From: an uncultured Oscillospiraceae bacterium | GTDB taxonomy: Bacteria; Bacillota_A; Clostridia; Oscillospirales; Oscillospiraceae | Length of the DNA stretch: 32,548 nucleotides | NCBI GenBank assembly: GCA_900754605.1 | Contig: CAAEDK010000077.1 | Coordinates: 1 to 32,548, forward strand | Direction: 5' to 3' | Part shown: positions 28,718-32,548 of the stretch, in pieces | How the letters are laid out: every line of letters begins with the position of its first letter | How positions within the stretch are numbered: the first letter of the stretch is position 1 | The notes under the pieces: model-generated | What the model was told of the DNA's origin: nothing | The model's database searches: none | What the model saw: only the letters and a program-made list of their open reading frames with translations | Position numbers and translations under genes: made by a program

Positions 28718-29889
28718 GCCGCATCACCCATCTTCCGCGGTTCTTCATCCACCGCCAGGATACGGCGGCCAATGGCTTCGATCACCGTAACGGTGACACT
28801 GTTTCCGGCCTGCTTATAGGCCTGGGCATCTGAGGTGAATGCCAGGATCTTGTCGATCTGCTCTTCCGCAAATCCCTGGAGCCGAAGGCTTTCACGGGGC
28901 ATCAGGCGGCGGATGCGCCCGCCGCGCTCCACGATTCCCTGGATGCAGCTGGTCTCCAGGGTGTGTGCGATATCGTGGCCCACACGCCCACGGCGTGTGT
29001 TGCTGCCCGCATACCCCAGATCGACAGTATCACCTATCGCTGCTTCCTTGTAGCCGCGTTTGGTTGCCTCTTTGATCAGCAGGACCCCAGAGCGTTCTCC
29101 GCGGTGGTTGCAGAGTGTAGTTTGGCTGTATCGTGCGGTAAGGCACCTGGCGTTCTCGGTCGGTGTCGGCCTGCCGATACACAGATCCACAAAACAGGAT
29201 CGTGCTGTGTCCGGCTCCATCAGATACAGCCCGGTCTTTACTCCTTTTCCTCCACCTCCGGCAGTCTGTGTACAGGCGGTCCCTCTGGGGTCATAGACTC
29301 TCGATCCCTGCGGCCCGCCGAGGACTTGTATAAGAGCTTTTCCGTCTGTTCCGAAGACAGGAAGTATTTTTCCGGCGCATCGGGGATCAAGATATCCGAC
29401 AATGAACACCCGCTTTCGGACCTGGGGGACACGGAAATCCGCGCTGTTAAGCACCATCCATTCCACGCGGTACCCCAGGTCATTAAGCGTGGCGAGGATG
29501 GCAGAAAACGTCCGGCCCTGGTCATGCGTAAGCAGTCCTGGAACGTTCTCAAGCAGAAGATACGCAGGTCGTCTGGCTTGAGCCAGGCGGGCAATCTCAA
29601 AGAAGAGAGTGCCTCTGGCATCTTCAAATCCCTTTCTTCGGCCAGCATTTGAAAATGCCTGGCAGGGGAATCCCCCGCACAGGAGGTCGAAGCCGGGCAG
29701 GTCGTTTGGGTCGATTTTTCTGGCGTCGGGATAGTATAGTTCCTCCTCTCGGATGTCGTGGATGGCGCGGTAGCTGGCGTCGGCGTACTTGTCGATCTCG
29801 CAATGGCCGACGCACTGGAAACCTCCAGCTCGGTCCAGTCCGGCCCGGAAGCCGCCGATCCCGGCGAACATATCAAAATAGCGTATCAG
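28714..29889 (-). CDS. dcm: DNA (cytosine-5) methyltransferase
   Basis: About 391 aa with all key motifs: I RYFDMFAGIGGF (3-14), IV GGFPCQAFSNAG with catalytic Cys76, VI ENV (114-116), VIII QVRKRVFIVGY, X GNSVTVTVIEAIGRRI; the region between VIII and X is the target-recognition domain. Start CTG 29889 is proposed: a TGA closes the frame 9 nt upstream, GGAG lies 10 nt before it, CTGA overlaps the preceding stop as ATGA does elsewhere, and the first ATG (29871) would cut motif I. No endonuclease adjoins, so an anti-restriction role is likely. Confidence 0.92.
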   Translation of the reverse strand: MIRYFDMFAGIGGFRAGLDRAGGFQCVGHCEIDKYADASYRAIHDIREEELYYPDARKIDPNDLPGFDLLCGGFPCQAFSNAGRRKGFEDARGTLFFEIARLAQARRPAYLLLENVPGLLTHDQGRTFSAILATLNDLGYRVEWMVLNSADFRVPQVRKRVFIVGYLDPRCAGKILPVFGTDGKALIQVLGGPQGSRVYDPRGTACTQTAGGGGKGVKTGLYLMEPDTARSCFVDLCIGRPTPTENARCLTARYSQTTLCNHRGERSGVLLIKEATKRGYKEAAIGDTVDLGYAGSNTRRGRVGHDIAHTLETSCIQGIVERGGRIRRLMPRESLRLQGFAEEQIDKILAFTSDAQAYKQAGNSVTVTVIEAIGRRILAVDEEPRKMGDAA

Positions 29890-30185
29890 GTGATCTCATC
29901 TCCTTCCTGCTGCAGGGCAAGAAGAAAGCCGAGGACATTCTCATCCATGTCCCCGGCCTGTGCCTGCCGGCTTTTTTCTGTTGTCAGATCCAAATGGCGC
30001 AGTTCTTCCCGGATCAGCCCCCGGATGGCGGACAACAGGGCGTCCTGTTCATGGGCCTTACAGACCATCCTGCACACGGTGTCTGTCCGCTGCCCCACTG
30101 GGATGGAACTCAGGATGCGCCAAGCTTCCCGCTGCTGGGGCGATGTCAGAGAAAAAGAAAGGTTGAGCCGCCGCTTATCCGCCAT
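29886..30185 (-). CDS. ParR-like small DNA-binding partner of the ParM-like protein
   Basis: 99 aa: MADKRRLNLSFSLTSPQQREAWRILSSIPVGQRTDTVCRMVCKAH, a ribbon-helix-helix-like start, then a helical acidic tail (DMDENVLGFLLALQQEGDE). It follows the ParM-like gene with a 10-bp overlap, the parM-parR order. ParR adaptors bind centromere-like repeats and the filament end. ATG 30185 is chosen by fit to the conserved N-terminus; an upstream frame extension is unlikely. Assignment rests on size, pattern and neighbour. Confidence 0.7.
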   Translation of the reverse strand: MADKRRLNLSFSLTSPQQREAWRILSSIPVGQRTDTVCRMVCKAHEQDALLSAIRGLIREELRHLDLTTEKSRQAQAGDMDENVLGFLLALQQEGDEIT

Positions 30186-31107
30186 GGCCGACACCCCGCG
30201 ACATCTGCCCCACAAGGCGCTCATACCCTTTGGCGTTCAGGGATACGTCGTCCAGGATAAGCGGGCGGCACAGGCCGTCTGTGGCCGAAAGGTGGCGTTT
30301 TAAGAGCGCCGCTCCGCCGCCCAGGAAAATGGCGGGCATGGCTCGGATGTCCAGGCCGCTCTCTGTGACTGCCGAGAGCAGGTTTCGGGCGTACTTGCCC
30401 GCCTGGGTGTGGATGACCGCTCTGATCCGCTCGTCCATCCCGCCGGAACTGCCCCGCAGGGCGCTTTCGATCTGAGCGGTCGTCAGGGACAGCCCGAACA
30501 ACCGGCGCACCTGTTCGCTGATCTCGTCAATGCAGCGGATCATGCCAAGTTCCAGGCTCCGGCAGGAAGCGGCGTTGGGGATGCGGTTATCCAGCCGCAT
30601 CAGATCCACCGTCCAGCCGCCAATGTCCGCCACAATGACGGACGGCTCGTCCAGCAGTTCCGTCTGGGTCAGTACGGCGGCATAGCCCTGGGGAAACAGG
30701 GACACCTCCTGGATGGTGACGGTGTAGTCCTGCCCCTCGTAGCGAAAAGGGATAGCGCTTCCATCCCGATACAGGTATGAACGGAAGGACTTCTTGTCCC
30801 GGCCAAAGCTGGTCAGGGGCAGGCCCGCGGCCAGGTGGACGCTGGCGGTGTGCTCCGCACCCCGATGCTCCAGTTCCTTGGCGATGGCTGCCAGGGTGAG
30901 CAGATAGTAGTCCTCCGTCTGGGTCTTATCCCTCTGAAGCGGCTGGCGGCCGCTGCCCACCACATAATATCTGCCGTTGTACTCCAGTACGTCTTTCTGG
31001 GTGTACGGCTCATGTTCGTACTCCACCAATCCAGTGGGGAACGAAAAGTGTACAGTTTTCATGGCTGCGTAGCCATGATCCACGCCGATCACAATTACAT
31101 CTTTCAT
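30175..31107 (-). CDS. ParM/StbA-like actin-fold segregation ATPase
   Basis: 310 aa. Actin-fold motifs: phosphate-1 VIGVDHGYAAMKT (6-18), phosphate-2 VIVADIGGWTVDLM (about 156-169), adenosine motif AIFLGGGAALLK (about 260-271). Such proteins polymerise with ATP to push plasmid copies apart; in an ICE the excised circle would profit. ATG overlaps the preceding stop (ATGA). The ParR-like gene follows directly. A centromere-like repeat array is not visible within the window. Confidence 0.88.
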   Translation of the reverse strand: MKDVIVIGVDHGYAAMKTVHFSFPTGLVEYEHEPYTQKDVLEYNGRYYVVGSGRQPLQRDKTQTEDYYLLTLAAIAKELEHRGAEHTASVHLAAGLPLTSFGRDKKSFRSYLYRDGSAIPFRYEGQDYTVTIQEVSLFPQGYAAVLTQTELLDEPSVIVADIGGWTVDLMRLDNRIPNAASCRSLELGMIRCIDEISEQVRRLFGLSLTTAQIESALRGSSGGMDERIRAVIHTQAGKYARNLLSAVTESGLDIRAMPAIFLGGGAALLKRHLSATDGLCRPLILDDVSLNAKGYERLVGQMSRGVGHGG

Positions 31108-31472
31108 CTGGTACTGTGCTCCTTCCGATCATGTTGTTTCTGAGGATTCAGATGGTAGTCGTGCAGGACCGCTGTGTACAGCTTCTGCTCGAATGCCCGA
31201 TATGCCGGCGTGGTGCGGTCGAGGGGGAGAAGGACAGCCCGTTCATAGCAGGTTCCAGGCACGATCTCCCACTGAACCGCATGGAACTGATCCGCCAGCA
31301 GATAGCGCATGAGCTGGTGGCCGTTCATCATTTCGAACATCCCGCGGGCATCCTCATAAGGGAACTGCCCATATAGATCAAAGCCAGTCATCCTCTTGGC
31401 CGTGAAGTACAGCTTGAAGCCACCTGGGTCCAGTTTTGGAGCGATCTGCTCATAGAATGTCTTGGCATCCAT
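31104..31472 (-). CDS. Hypothetical protein (122 aa)
   Basis: MDAKTFYEQIAPKLDPGGFKLYFTAKRMTGFDLYGQFPYEDARGMFEMMNGHQLMRYLLADQFHAVQWEIVPG.., then a basic end. Mixed alpha/beta; no motif is recognised. It is coupled to the ParM-like gene by a 4-base overlap and starts 1 bp after the preceding stop. Part of the long overlapping operon. Confidence 0.68.
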   Translation of the reverse strand: MDAKTFYEQIAPKLDPGGFKLYFTAKRMTGFDLYGQFPYEDARGMFEMMNGHQLMRYLLADQFHAVQWEIVPGTCYERAVLLPLDRTTPAYRAFEQKLYTAVLHDYHLNPQKQHDRKEHSTR

Positions 31473-31473
31473 C

Positions 31474-31893
31474 TCAACCAGCCCTTCTCCACTTGCGGGC
31501 CAGCCGTTCCAGAACCGTCAGCCTGCCGGACACTTTCCGCGCCGAGAGATCCAGTCCTTTCATCTGGTTCTGGATACGGCGGCGGATCTGCTTGAGCTGC
31601 CGCCTGTCGCCGCAGCCCTCCAGCACTACATAGCTGCCTTTTCCGTTGGCCAGCACTTCACGCTTGCCGCCCTCGTCTCGGAGACTGGCCATGAGCCGCT
31701 GGCCCAGGCGCTTGCGGTAGCTGTCTTGGAGGGCCTCCACATCCCCGCACACGCCATGCTTTTTCAGGATCGCGGCGATCTCGCTGGAATGGATCTCCAT
31801 TCCCTCGAACAACGCCTCCAGGATCTCCTGCTCCGCCTCTGGCGGCAGTCTGGGCGGAGCAGTCGGCTTGGCGCCCGTGTTTTCCCGGTTCAT
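31474..31893 (-). CDS. Hypothetical basic protein, possible nucleic-acid binder (139 aa)
   Basis: PPEAEQEILEALFEGMEIHSSEIAAILKKHGVCGDVEALQDSYRKRLGQRLMASLRDEGGKREVL, a helix-turn-helix-like stretch with a wing-like GKGSYVVLEG, then a strongly basic helical end (RRQLKQIRRRIQNQMKG). The ATG overlaps the previous stop (ATGA). A regulator of the operon is possible. No family recognised. Confidence 0.62.
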   Translation of the reverse strand: MNRENTGAKPTAPPRLPPEAEQEILEALFEGMEIHSSEIAAILKKHGVCGDVEALQDSYRKRLGQRLMASLRDEGGKREVLANGKGSYVVLEGCGDRRQLKQIRRRIQNQMKGLDLSARKVSGRLTVLERLARKWRRAG

Positions 31894-32387
31894 CGCTCTG
31901 CCTCCTTTCGCTTCTTTTGAGGAGGATGCATCGCTTTTTCGGGCGGCGGATTACCACGCCAGGACTCTGGGGCCATGGAATTGATATGGCGGAGCATATC
32001 CCGCACGTTTCCACAGGTGAATTCCGGCTGCTCAAATCCATGGCGCCCTGTGTAAAGCGTCCACTTATGGGCCTCATGGGGACTGTCCCGGATGACCACA
32101 AAATACTTCCCGCTGCGGTCGCCATGCAGCGGTTCAAACCGTATGTCATCATAGAGCGGGCCGGACAGCGGGCAGTTGTTCTTGAACCAGACATAGTAGT
32201 GGTCCAGGATATAGGGGTCGGTGATCCCCATAACCACCTTGCTCAATTTCTGGAGCCGTCCGGCCAGGGCGACATCCTGACAGAACCAGTCATACCACCC
32301 GGCCTCACATTGAACAGCACGATCCTTTGAGGAAAAATCCCCGGCACGAAACCGCTCCTGCCACTGGCGGACACTCATTTCCGTCAT
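31890..32387 (-). CDS. Hypothetical protein (165 aa)
   Basis: MTEMSVRQWQERFRAGDFSSKDRAVQCEAGWYDWFCQDVALAGRLQKLSKVV, WFKNNCPLSGPLYDDIRFEPL, YFVVIRDSPHEAHKWTLYTGRHGFEQPEFTCGNVRDMLRHI. Rich in Trp and aromatic residues, with a Lys/Glu-rich tail (PPQKKRKEAER). ATG overlaps the preceding stop. I know similar proteins only as unnamed element genes; function unknown. Confidence 0.66.
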   Translation of the reverse strand: MTEMSVRQWQERFRAGDFSSKDRAVQCEAGWYDWFCQDVALAGRLQKLSKVVMGITDPYILDHYYVWFKNNCPLSGPLYDDIRFEPLHGDRSGKYFVVIRDSPHEAHKWTLYTGRHGFEQPEFTCGNVRDMLRHINSMAPESWRGNPPPEKAMHPPQKKRKEAER

Positions 32388-32548
32388 AGCGTCCCCCTAT
32401 CCGGCAGGAAACGCTCCATGAGGTCGGCAATGGTCCGAAACACCTCCGCCAATTCACGGGATTCTTTCACCGTATCTTCCATCTCGTCCCTGGTCATGCG
32501 GGTGCATTTAGCCCAGATCCGGACATTTTCCTCTGTGGGGTCCAGCAG
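32384..32548 (-). CDS. Partial gene cut by the window edge
   Basis: The last 54 codons of a minus-strand gene: LLDPTEENVRIWAKCTRMTRDEME, DTVKESRELAEVFRTIADLMERFLPDRGTL, stop TGA 32386-32384 overlapping the next ATG. Helical and charged. The start lies beyond 32548. Too little is visible to name it. Confidence 0.7.
   Translation of the reverse strand: MLDPTEENVRIWAKCTRMTRDEMEDTVKESRELAEVFRTIADLMERFLPDRGTL

Noticed and set aside
1..32548. CRISPR array, insertion sequence, integrase, tRNA or rRNA
   Set aside because: No regularly spaced repeats, no transposase or recombinase motifs and no recognisable RNA gene sequence were found on either strand.

Overview
The window looks like part of an integrative and conjugative element (ICE) from a GC-rich gut Clostridium relative (Oscillospiraceae/Lachnospiraceae-like). 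Evidence: strong GGAGG ribosome sites, a Firmicutes-type conjugation set (MobC, MOBP-type relaxase, PcfB, VirD4, VirB2-like, VirB6-like, PrgI, VirB4, NlpC/P60 hydrolase), and cargo families (DUF6076, DUF3846, DUF7768-like, amidoligase, AIG2-like) that recur in such elements. No integrase, att site, tRNA, rRNA or CRISPR array is visible, so neither end of the element can be placed.

Layout: (1) 1-3.2 kb is AT-richer and carries three small exported proteins (two are paralogues) downstream of an ECF-like sigma factor and a membrane anti-sigma protein; a frameshifted DUF6076 gene lies next to it (3.2-4.2 kb). (2) 4.3-15.8 kb, minus strand, is the transfer module, read mobC, relaxase, pcfB, virD4, virB2-like, virB6, prgI, virB4, P60. 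It is interrupted by two plus-strand inserts: a small membrane protein (9.3 kb) and a Phd/RelE toxin-antitoxin pair (10.5-11.1 kb). A hairpin-dense, gene-free stretch upstream of mobC is the best oriT candidate. (3) 16.1-20.4 kb holds a HipA/CtkA-like kinase with a small partner, several unknown small genes and a plus-strand AbiEi/AbiEii pair. (4) 20.4-23.6 kb has an orphan beta-type DNA methyltransferase, a DUF7768-like protein, a beta-helix repeat protein and unknowns. (5) 23.8-25.6 kb is an AT-rich island with a secreted protein, a coupled partner and a decayed gene tail. (6) 25.7-32.5 kb is a tightly overlapping minus-strand operon: ParM-like actin, ParR-like small protein, C5-cytosine methyltransferase, amidoligase, gamma-glutamylcyclotransferase-like protein, DUF3846 and unknowns.

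How it works together (inference): the transfer module processes and exports DNA; ParM/ParR-like proteins would stabilise the circular form; the two methyltransferases without a visible endonuclease fit anti-restriction or epigenetic roles; the three toxin-like modules fit maintenance or phage defence; the amidoligase/cyclotransferase pair suggests a reversible gamma-glutamyl-type modification. The most unexpected signal is that many genes, above all the transfer-channel genes and the cytosine methyltransferase, have no AUG at the position set by a strong ribosome site and a frame-closing stop, and appear to begin at CTG, ATT, ATC or TTG. Several of these starts lie just behind an intergenic hairpin, one of which is a textbook terminator.
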